From the NCBI RefSeq assembly GCF_028389875.1, contig NC_084687.1, positions 2,888,157 through 2,952,156 on the forward strand: DNA of 64,000 nt, read 5' to 3'. Below the pieces are notes generated by a model. The model ran no database searches. It worked only from the letters and a program-made list of their open reading frames with translations, and had not been told where the DNA came from. The translations under genes were made by a program, and so were the position numbers. Positions within the stretch are counted from its first letter, which is position 1; the number at the start of each line of letters is the position of its first letter. The DNA comes from Rhea pennata. Lineage: Eukaryota > Chordata > Aves > Rheiformes > Rheidae. This document shows positions 1 to 11,500 of this stretch, piece by piece.

Positions 1-2095
1 CGTGTGCGGCGGCTGGGAGGATTTGCGGGATTTTCCGGAAGCTCTGGTGGGGCTTGGTTTCCACAAGCTCTTTGGACGGATAAGAGGAGGCCGTCAGAAA
101 TACCGTGCAGTAAAGGTTTGAGGAACATACCTTGCCTCTGCTGAATATTTTCTCGGGCAAATGCTAAAACCAGCTGGTAGAGCCAGTCTGCAGGGTAAGA
201 TGCCGTGGGAAACGGGAACTCCTGAGCTGGTTGCTCTTTTGCAGAGGGTGCAAGCACTTTGGAGAACGATTTTTTTTCTAAATAAAGGAAGGAAAGCAGC
301 GTCAGGTGTTACTCTGACGAAGAGCACAAGCGAGGAGAACAGGGGAGAGCTCTCTTCCGTTAACCCCCCCGAGGTTTTGATGGCCAGCGGGGCGCCGCAC
401 GCGCGTGTGCGTTTAGCCCTTCTCCATCCAGGGCTTGGTTTGGTCGCTGCGCCGTTACGCAGCTAAAAACGCTGCTGAGCTCAAACGTCTGTTAGAGAGA
501 TGCAGAATTTGGGGCTTTTTGAAGCTTCCAGTTTGGGAAACCTGAAGGCAAGCCTAAGCTATTAAAGCCCGAATAGTTCCTATTACGGCAGCGAAAGCAT
601 GCTGCTGCTGGTCTTTTAATTTGTTCAGTAGGAGTGTGATGAACTGAAATGTTTCAGCGGGCAAAAACCTAAATTTGCAAATGAAAGCTTCCTTCCTGCT
701 ACACAAAATCTGAGCTGAACAAATTACACCGTACCTTCTCTTCTGCCAGTGTCTTAGATGCCTCGTAAGTAGTCTTTTTATCCTTAAATCCCAGTCGCTT
801 GGAAAAAAGACCCACTAGAGATGTTCTTGTGGATGCAAGTATTAAATGATACAACTCAAACACAATATGGTATTTGATGCAGTGGTTGGGAAGTAAAAAG
901 ACTATTTTTGAAGCATTTGTTGCCTGTGAATTTCTGCAGGAATTGGGGGAAGCTGTGAATAGGCAGCGCTCTGAAGAATTAGGCGCTTTGTAGCATTTAT
1001 ATTCCCCATTTACTGCAAATTCAAAGCTAAATGTTTTCCTAGCTTAAGCATGCACAGTTCTGTTGCAATCTTTTAGTTGCAGGACTGCTGAATTTGGCCC
1101 ATTATCTGAGTGCATTTTCTTGCCTGCAGCAGTGTCGAGGCTTCTCAGTACTGTTGTAATGTTCTGTAACTTTTTGTTGAACATATGCCATTTTAATTTT
1201 GTGCTTGAAATAACCTATTGGACAGTTTAAATGAATGTTTCTATAGGGGAAACAATTCTCTTTGTGTTTAAAAAAAAACAAAAAAAGTGCCTATGGCTGA
1301 AATGGTTGCCTTTTTAAAAAAAAAAAAAAAATAGAATAAAAAGCAAGGGGGACCTACAGTTCCCCAGATTTATGAAATAAGCTCAAATAGCTGGTGATAA
1401 AGCAAAAGTTGAAGCCTCTATCCTGGGCAGAAAACCGAAGCAGCTGTGTTGCGTCTTGCCTGTGCAAATTAAACCTAAAGGAGGCTGCTCTGAAAGCTGC
1501 CTTCACGTGCTCATCAACTCCCAGAGTTATGTGAGGGATGAGGAGAAGGCGGGACGAGTCTCTGATGAAGTATGAGCCTTTAACTGGTGGTTTTGCAAGA
1601 CTTTTAGGGGCTGGAGGCAGCACGGCCTGGTACGGGGCACTCCTACGAAGTATTTTGGATCCAGTTTCTCATAGCTTAGCAGCCCGCCTTGTTTGCAATC
1701 CCGGATGCTCTTCTGTATCTATTGCCTTTGCTGCCCTTGGTTTTGATTAGATAGTGCAGTCTTTGGAGCAGGGAATTGTATCTGATGTGCTCAACATAAT
1801 ACAAATAGTCCTATTTCTTTTTATCATTTGTTTGCCATATTGAAGTACTGGCTTTAATTAGAATTGCTTTTGGTTCCAGGTGGTCTCTGCTGGGACAGAT
1901 AACAGCATGCCCAGGGTTGTCAGGAGAGCTAGCAGTCCCCATGCAGAGTCCTTGCCAGAAACAGGTTTTTGTGGAACTACTGGTGTTTTTTGTGTCCTTT
2001 ATGAAGTTTAAATGGTCTCGCTTTCAGTACTCTTTGCATCCCTCCCCAGTGATTATGTAGTTGTAGCTGAATATAATAAACACAGCAAGAGATTT
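1..2095 (+). other. Probable 3' UTR of an upstream plus-strand gene (RBM15 by synteny)
   Basis: No protein-coding exon is recognisable here. From about 600 the plus strand is T-rich and UTR-like, and carries plus-strand AATAAA hexamers at 1335-1340 (just after an A-run) and 2075-2080. In amniotes RBM15 lies on the plus strand tail-to-tail with SLC16A4, which is the minus-strand gene starting its 3' end at about 2.4 kb here. That makes this stretch the likely RBM15 tail, but the assignment rests on position and texture only; no RBM15 peptide is visible. Confidence 0.35.
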
Positions 2096-2376
2096 GAGCT
2101 TCAGCACCTCTGAAGACCTTGGCTACCTCATCCCCAAAGGTCCGTCAGCCTTCCTCGCTCTTGCCGGCTAGGACAGCCGGAGGGATGGCTGTGACTTGCT
2201 GACAGGGAGCTGTAATGTGGAGTAGAACCAACACAGGGGGATTAAATCTGAGCTACAGAAAGATAAGGGACAGGAGCAAAGGAGTTGGCCAGAGTGAAGC
2301 CAGTGTCCTCCTAGGTCCCGGGCATTATGCATTCCAGCTGAAAAAAAAGCTTTATGCTCTGTATTTCTCAGGTCAC

Positions 2377-2442
2377 TTTAATCACACACGCAGGAGAAAC
2401 TTCTAGATGTACTAACTTTTAATCTGACATCTACAAATTTTA
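2377..2442 (-). other. Likely SLC16A4 3' UTR end with ATTAAA hexamers
   Basis: Downstream of the SLC16A4 stop at 2558 the minus strand has several ATTAAA polyadenylation-type hexamers, at about 2442, 2420 and 2382-2377, in AT-rich sequence. This implies a short 3' UTR of roughly 150-200 nt. Site use cannot be decided from sequence. Confidence 0.4.
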
Positions 2443-2557
2443 ATTTTTGCCACTTTTCTTATTTCCTGGTGCAGCAGGTTTGTGCCAGTGATCGCGTTCT
2501 GATCGTGGATGCGAGTCGAAGGTAACTCTTTAAAATTTCCATCGCGGCAGGATCTCC

Positions 2558-5500
2558 TCAGCCAAGCGTGGTAACTTTGAGGTTGTCTTTTTTTAGCTTC
2601 CATTTCTGGGCCGAAGGCTCAAAGAAGAAGGAGATAGGTGAGATGAGAGCACAGGCTCCAGCAAAGAGGAAAGAACAGACATATGTCTGAGTGTAGTCAT
2701 ACAGCCACCCTGGAGGAGAAAAGATTGTTACTAAAGCTGTTGGACTTTCTCGCAGAAGATCAGTTTGGGAGGTGGGTGGGAAGGAAAGGATGCGTGTTCT
2801 CATTAAAGAATTCCTCAGATGTTTTCTTTAGGTTCCCTTAACTCTTCATGCATCTATCACTGGGGAGTGTTTCCAGCCGATGCATGAAAAATTAAGGCTA
2901 TTGCCATTGGTATAATGGGCAAACTTATAAGGTGCTCTTCCTCTGACAGAGAGAGAAGAGGAGCTGATGTCTCCTGATCCTCACAGTGGACATATCTGAT
3001 TGGATTTAATCCTTGACTCGTCTTTTTCCCGGTTTAAATCAGGGGGTCAGGAGTAGCTGCAGCAAATGTGAGATCCCACGGGACTAAGGAGATTACTTGC
3101 ATGTGCTTGTATTTGCAACATCTGGACTACAGCCTCCAGATGCTCCAGGCCTGCCTGCTTGTGAGCAGACCTGATTTAGTGCAACCTCTTTAATATGAGA
3201 GATCCCAGACCTGGCGCTTGGAACAAGCTTGCTTAAAAGTAACCTTGCAAACACTTAATTAAAACTGAACTCTCTATATAAAGACTCAAGAGACTTATGT
3301 GGGAGCAGGTCACCTTTTAAAAGGACCTCATATCAAAGTGTGTTGTTTAGTTACAGCATGTAACCTGGTTTCTTGACAATTTTAAATATAGATATAATGC
3401 TTAGTCTGGAACTGAGATATACAGTGATGGGAGCTGCTAGTGCTGCACATAATAAAAAACATAACGCACTTTCAAATCAAGCGTAAGCAAACTGAAATTC
3501 AGCCAGCGACGCCCGTGGCGTCGCCACAATTTGCACTAGCAGCAGATCTGGCCCCGGTTCGGCAGTCTTAAAACCCAGACAGGAGAGGAAACGGCGGCAG
3601 GGCCCCCAGGGATCCTGTTTTTAGCCGCGCGGGAGCGTTGTTCCTGCCGTCGTCCGCGAGGGCCGAGGCTCGACGCGGGGAAGGAAGGAGCGCGCCGCCA
3701 AGAATTCGGGTTATGTGACGAACGAGACGGCCTGAAATTTTCCCTCGCTGTAGATTTTGCAAAATCTTTCTGTGGGCGTGTGCACGTGGGGAAAGGCCGG
3801 GTGCTTCCTCGCTGCTTTGCTCTACCTTTTGCTTTCCCGGAGTGCTGCTGACCGGTTTCAGTTCCTCGTATCGTGTGCTCTTTTCTCAGGGATATCGTTT
3901 GAGCTCCTTGTGCCCTTCAGCCAGGGGGGCAGAGCCAAAAAGCCACGTTGCTGCCAAAGATGGAGCTTCCTGCTGGAAAGGAGATCCCGTGCCGGGGCTC
4001 CGGGGACCACGGAGTCGGTGACGTGGGCGTTTCTGGCTTGGGATCCTTGCGTTTTGCTAGATGATTCATTCTCAGGGGTGGGATTATGTTGTCCAAAAGC
4101 CTGGACTGCAGGAGGGGGATGCTGGCCAAGTCCTTCGTAACGTGTAGACATCTAGGACGCAGCCCTCCAATTCTGGAGCTTTTTTTTTTTTTTTTTTTTT
4201 TTAAGATCTCCTTCAGGATATTTTTAAGTGTGGCTTTTATTTATTTCTTTTTCCTATAGCATTGCTTCCTTGCTGGCAGCATAGCCGTAGATGGCGATTG
4301 CCTTTCCGTTGCATGACACTGCCGCCTCTTAAAGCACATCCAGTGTCTGTGTCCCCTCTCCCCAGTCCACAGAGAGGTGGGGGGAAAGAAAAAAGCTCCG
4401 TGGAAAAATCCTCCTGCTGCAGAAAGCTTAATTTGAAGCTAATGGTGAGGAAATTTCAGCAAAGCAGCAGTTTTGTAAGCGGTGCTGGTAAATCCGTGGC
4501 GCAGAAGCGGTCCGACGTAAGCAATCACTGCACTTGCTTGGGCTGTGGTCAGGGGGTTTAACTGCACTGGAACTCGTAATGAGCGGAGGGGCAGGGGGCA
4601 CCTCTGAATTTTAGGGTCCCCCCCCGACACACACACTACAAGCCCTGAGTAGGGACTATGCAGTGTGGAGACACAGGTGGAATTTAGGCCAGGGCATTTA
4701 AACTAGTCTTACTACAGCTTTTGAGTGATTCCTTCCTCTCCCACTTCACCACGCAGATTCGTTAGGGCTGGGCTTGTGTATGCTGCCTGCTGGAAACTCT
4801 TTTGTAATCTTGGATTATGTGGAGTAGGTTTTTTTTTTTTTTTTTTTTTTTCTCCTCTTTGTATTGCTTCTGGAAGCAAAATATACTCCGTTTCCTTAGC
4901 TTAGCTTGCTTGTGACTTGCTCAAACGATGTTTGTTCGATCTTGTTCCATTTTGGGTTTGTTTTGCAGAATGGCAGAAGCATCCAGCGGTGTTGGCAGAC
5001 GAGCGGTTTAGGAGCAAGTCATCAAACTTTTCGCCTCCTGGGCTTTCCGTCAGGGTTCCTGCGGGGCTGCCTCCAGGCTTAAGGGCTTTTACTTAAGCAG
5101 ATTTGTGGGTAAGTCATTTTTTCCTTGTATTTTGATTAGACTCTAGTACGCAAGATAAGCAGTTTTAACCTTTCTGGCTGGCATTACGTATTGGGCTCCG
5201 TGGCATAAAAGTACTTGAGTGTTATAAAATTCTAGGAATTGTACTTGTAAATTCAAGGCTTTGGGTAAGTCCTGGAGAGGCCAAGAGCAGTCAGAGGCAC
5301 TTAACCTCGAGATCTTACATGGTGGTTAAAACCCCATTTTATATTCTGCGAGAATCAGGTGCTTTTGCAGACTTGGAGAGTTAATAGGTAGCACCTAGTC
5401 ACATTCCGTTTTCACACTCAATACAGTATTTGAGGAGAAAACCGCAGAATTTATTTTGCATCACAGACCTACGTTGTGAACCTTAAATTGTTTCTGCTCT

Positions 5501-8500
5501 CTTTTCTGAGAGCAAATCAGTATATTATCAGCGAGGGAGGCCAGAAAAATGAGTTTGCTTCCTGACTTTATTAGGTTGTTATTTAGCCCATCTGTGTTAA
5601 GAAGACTGACTTCTGGCTAAGGTTTTTAGCAGGAAGCCTGCTTACTTTACAGAATCCAGAAATGTTCAAACAGTGTACGGGTTAGCATCTTCAGCAAACA
5701 AGTCTTTCTAATTAGTGAAAACATGTTGGGAACAGCTGAAATTGTAATAGCACATTAGCATATGTAATGCACGGATAAAGGATAGCTAAATTAGCTCTTT
5801 TCATACTGTACTTTATCCTGTAGGAGAATTTACTGAGACAGTTGTACAGTATTGCTTTCTGGTGGACATGCATCTTGCATCAGCAGAAGAGATCTTAGCT
5901 GATATACCTATGTATCTCTGACAGCGGAAAGCACACTGTCAACTAAATACTTCTGCTGCTCTAAATAGTATCCCTATACAGAGCTAAGCCGACAGAGAAA
6001 TATTGATTAGGGATATCGGTTTTTCATGTACCCACAGTATAGCAGTGTTGCACAGAGCTGGTACTTGCCGAGTACTTGGCAGTTTTGAACGAAGTGCCTG
6101 TCCGGGTGGGGGACAGCCGATCCACGGAGAGGCAGGAAGCAATAAGTGAAGAACGGGTTGCCAGTTTTGTTTGGGATATATTCACTAGGTGAGTGACAGG
6201 ACATCATTCTCGCTGGTATTTGACCTTGCAGCTTTTTCTGTTTAATGTGAGAACCTGGGAAAAGCTGAAGATGCTGAGGCTGTTTCCAGATACAAGGTAT
6301 GGCTGGAGGGTGTGCAGCAGAATGCAAGTCCCTCGCTCATAAGCAGAGTCTGGAGACGTGCTTATAAGCACTTGAAACGTGCCAGATACTTAAAACTGAG
6401 CTGGTTTTCTGGCAGAGGGGGGAGGAAAAAAAAAAAAGGCTTTTTGTACTCCTTATCTTTGGGCACAGGAGCTCTCATGGCTGAGTGGAGTATTCCTCTC
6501 CAAAACCAGAGATTACTGGGACTTCTCCTCATTAGGTTTCAGTGCCCTTGCTTGGTGGAGAGTACTGCTGGGACCGTCCTTGTTTTACCTTCCTCTCCTC
6601 TTCCCCTGCCCTAGTTTGCCTTCCTTCCAGTCCCTCTACATCAAGTTCAGTGTTGTTAATGCCTTGTTGTTGGTAAAATCCACGGTAGCGTATTCATTGC
6701 TCTTCTGCCACAGTCAAGGTCGAGGTGTGGGGTTTCTGCCTCCTTGTTGGGTCATATCCATGCAATTGCCACACTGCTAGCTCAGCTTTCACTTTTCAGT
6801 GAAAGTATTTCCTGTGTATAGAGATAACTTTCTCTCTCTTTTTTTTTTCTTCCACTTAGATTGAAAAGCCTTCCGTGGATGCATGTGGGTAGGAGAGTGA
6901 AGCAGAAGTATGTTTTCTCACTGGCTGGAGAGCTGATGTTTGTGGTGGGTATTTATTATATGTAATGCAAGAGTTACCTGTTAGAGGAGGTCCGCCGATG
7001 GCTGCTATCCCAGCAAAGAAGGCAGAAAATCCCAGGTAGCTGTGGAGTTTTTGTACGCCAACTAGATCTACCTGTTTTTGTAAAGCCAAATTAATTATTA
7101 TTGGTATAGTGAATGTGAATGCTCAAGCACAAAAGATTTTTTTTGGGGGGGAGGTGCCTCTTCAGCAGCTCTACAGTGTTTTAAATGACTTTGCCCCAGC
7201 AGATCTGGCTCAGCCTTGCATCTGTTCGCCTCCTTAAGGTCAGTGCTGAAATTACTCGGATTTTTTTTGTCTTTTGGCTGTCTGGGCATCCTGAAGCTGG
7301 TAAGGCTTCGAAGCCTTTGAGGAAGGTATTTTGAACTCTGAATACTGAATTGTAATGAAGATGCCTTCCTATCTGAATCCTACCAGTGCAGTCTGCCAGG
7401 CCTGGTTTGGGTGCATGACGGATAATTTTGTGATCTGGCCTGAGCAGGACCCTCTAGCCGAGCACTAGTGCTCGAGATAGCAGCTGAACGGAGTTAGTGG
7501 GTCCGTTCGGGTTCCTATGCGACTGTGCGTGACCTGTGAGCTAGGGCAAGCTCAGGCAGAAAGGAAGACTCGGAAGGCAACCAGCTGGGTCAGGTCTCTA
7601 GAAATCCGCAGTAAGCTGCAAGGATTTCTGTTGTCCAGCCTGGGAATACAAGTAGGCGGTTTGAGGAGGAGCTTTGGGGCTCTGCGGCTGGGCAGCCTGG
7701 AGGGCAGAGCCCTCTCGGGCAAGTCTGCAGCAGCCCTGGGTACTACAGCTCTATTAAATGGGTTTGGGGTATTGTAGAGTATTGCTGGATCCATGGGGTA
7801 TTAACTTCTTCATGAAATCTCCTACTCACCAGCACAGGGAGCACCAGAGCCAGGAATCCACCGCAGAAAACGGCGAAGGCAACCGTGTAGGCCATGAGTA
7901 ACGGGAACGTCGTGGCCAGGGGACAGAGCAGGTTCGTGATGCCGCACAGCGCGAGGTAAGTCATGTGGAAGTGGTACTTCTTGGTCCAGTTCCGATCGGC
8001 AATCCAGCCGGAGAGCAGCTGGCTGACCATCTCCGTGATGCCTGGTGGGAAAGCAGAGTTCAGTGGAGCATCAGAAGACTTTTTTATTTTTTTTTTTTTT
8101 TTTTTTTTTTTTGCGCCACTCTGTGATGTACTACGTTGTTCTGAAATGCGTCCCGATTCTGCCTGCTGCGTGCATTAAGGATGTGACCACAAAGGACTGA
8201 AAATCTGAGAAGTTATAGGAAGACATTTTTAGGCTGTTGTAAAATTCATGCTTTTTTTTTTTTTTTTTTTTTTTTCCTTTCTCCTCCTCCTTGCCTTGGT
8301 GCCTGCTATTGCCAAATGCCTGTGGGTGCACGAAAGTGGTCTGCAAAAATTCAGTTAAGGGCTGTGCAGTCAGCATAAACTGCTGAAAGGCCTTCAGTAA
8401 AAATAGGAAAGATCAGTTTGTCACTCCTTATCTTTTTTTCCCTAGATAAACAAAAAAGCAGACTATTGAGGAGAAATATGCTTGCAGCTATTTTAATTGT

Positions 8501-11500
8501 TATGAAGAAGCAGAAAGGGACAGAAGTCCAACATTGTTTTTAAAGGATAGGCAAACTTTTTTTTTAACACTTTTGGATATGTGTTTATAGACTAAATATC
8601 AGAGGAGTGTTAACTGTCAGCTAATATCTTGCTGACCGCTGTTGCTCCTACTCTTAATTCAAGATACCACCTGCAGATGATTTGCTATGCTTTCGATCTG
8701 CATTCCTTGCCAGTACACCTCATTTCTAAACATTATACAGCCGCGTGGAAGTAAAATCTATTTTTGTACAATAAAATATTTCACAGTGACGGAGGTTGGA
8801 GCCGCTTCCTTAACGTCGTGCGACTTGGGTGCGATACCGCCTGATGAGCAGGCGTGCTCAGACCGGAGGTCTCCGGACGCTGAGCGACTCGGAGGTGGCC
8901 GGTTTGTGGGCTCGAGCAAAGCAGGGACGGCCGTGGGAAGGCACCTATGTAATTAGCAGGTTGGGCGCGGGCGCTGCCGAAAGGGTGGGTTATCAGCTAG
9001 CCGAGGTTGAGAGAACCACCCACCATGCGAGAGAGACTTTGTGCACGTACAGAAGGCGACGCTGTATATACAGAAGGTGGGTAAAGGCTGTGAGCTAGCT
9101 CTTCTCTGAAGATCTATTCTAGGACATATCGAGGACTATTTCTTGGCAAAGATTGCATGCTACTTCTTTCCTCTCATGCTACCGCTGCAATTATAAATCC
9201 TTATTTTTTTTTTTTTTTTTTATTTCTTCCCTGTGAGAGTGACAGAGCACTGGAGCAGGTTGCCCAGAGAGCTTGTGGAGTCTCCTCTGGACATATTTGA
9301 GACCCACCTGGATGCAACCCTGTCTACCATGCTCTAGGTGACCCTGCTTGAGCAGGGAGGTTGGACTAGATGATTTCCAGAGGTCCCTTCCAACCTTACT
9401 GGTTCTATGATTCTAAGAAAAACCCCTCTCTTGCCTACCAGCCACTGAAATGAGGTAGGAGGCGTCCATGCTGCTTATGCCCAGCGTCCTGGCTCTCGCG
9501 ACCAGGTGGAAAGTAGGAACAAAGTAGGCCAACTGGCTGAACAAAAAAGACCACGTGAAAATGCAGAAGACGGGATCCTTCAGCGGGGAGAAGTCGAGGC
9601 AAGGCTGTGCGTTTTCTTTTCTAGCCTCTGGCGGATATTTGCAGCTCCGCCGGGCGTCGACGGCTATTTCCAGCGAGCGGCCGGCCGCCGGGAGCTTCCC
9701 GAGCGCTCCAGCGGCCGCGGGGACTGAGGAACCCGCGCTCCGGGGCGCCGGGAGCCCCTCGGTGGTGGGGACGTCCTGCGTATCCTGAAGCTGTGTTTCC
9801 CCGCTAGCGCTTTCACCCAAGCGTCCGACGTGGGTCTCCGAATCCTTCCTTGTTTTAGCAGGCGAGGGCTGGGGCAGCTGGGAGCGTACGGGCCGCAGTA
9901 ACATGCTGGAAGGCACTAGGTTTAACATGATGCCTCCGAATATCAGCAGAGTACCTGAGCGAAGGGAGAAGATAATTTTGGAGCGTGCTGAGAGAGGAGT
10001 GGTAGGAAACGATCTCTCTAGAGCAGAACATAGTTTGTACCGAGCATGGAGAAAGCTCTGCAAGCCAGGAGATAGCAGTGGTCTTGCAGGAACCTTTATT
10101 TCTACTTTTCCAGCTGGAATTCCCTTTGTTATATAAATACATATATATAAATATATATATATACACAAACACACAAAAATAGAGCTGTTTCTGGGGTGTG
10201 AGAGTTTCTGATCTGTTTTCAGTCGTTAGGAGTCCGTTATGTGCGACCAGCTTTTGGGCTGCCTGAAACAAAGTGTAGCAAATGGGAGGAAGTTGGGATT
10301 TTTGGTTTCTGTTTTGCTTTCTGAGGTTTTTGTTTTGACGCTGATTTAACCTTAATGACCGGCTAAGCGTTTAATCATTAACAAAGGTTATGTCCCCAAA
10401 CTGTCCCAAAGAGGCAGAGCTGTTCCTGGATGCGTCTAACCTTAATTTTTAAAAGCCAGCTTCTCGTCCCGTCTGCGCGCTAGCTAGCCTGCCTGTCGTC
10501 TCGTAAAATCCTTTCTTGAACCCCCTCTTAGTGCTGGCGACGTTTGGGGCGTGGGGGGTAGAAAGGGAGATCCGCTCACCTTGCCACCCGTAGAAATCGA
10601 TGAGCAGTTGAGTGAACGGCGCTATGAGAAACGTCAGCCCCATTCCCGAGCGGGCGATTGCGCTGGAGAAAGCCAGCCTCTTCCTACAGCGCTTGGCCAT
10701 CATCACCGCAGCCGCCTGGTAAAGGCAGGAGAAGCCCATACCTGCAACAAGGGTGGGTAGAAGACGTCGATGCCTGGGAAGGGACAGTTGGGGATGGTCT
10801 TTAATTCAGGAGCTCAGTGTGATTTTTGCCGGATGTGAGCGGTTGTGTTCTTGACTGAGGTTGGGTTTCAGGCAACACCGAGCAGAACGGGCTTGCGATG
10901 CTCTAACGGTGCAGGACCCTCACGGCCCTCCGTTGAGTGAGCTGCCTCCGCTCACGGTGCGCAGGCAAATTTGCGAGCAGCGGCCAACTCACCCGAGAGG
11001 AGTCCCATGGAGACGCAGAGGAAGGGGACGCTGGTGGCCTGCGTGCTGATCAGACAGCCGCCGGCGACCAGGCTGGCCCCCACGATGGAGGTCAGCCGTT
11101 CGCCCAGTTTCCCGCAGATGACGGCAACCACAGGGGCTGGAGGAGAAAGGAGAGAGCTCTTGCAACAGAAGTAGATTTACCTCAGTACCATTTAAGATAA
11201 ATGATGCTTTGCTAGCTCGGGGCTGGCAGTTACGGGGTTTATTGCCTGGAGGAGGTAAATTTGCCAGGCTGTGAATGCTTTGCTGGAACGGGTCTGTTCT
11301 GCTCTTTTACACGAGAACTTCAAAGAGACCTTGCCCCGTAACTGGCAAATTAGGGCAATAGGGCAGAGGAAGGAATCCAAGCCCAGACTTTCAGATTTCC
11401 ATAGCCCTTCCTAATGCACAGCATCATCCAGCCATGCTGAATTATTCAGCAGCTCTGCAACCTTTATAGTGGTGCTAGAGGAAAGCTGGTGCTCTGAACG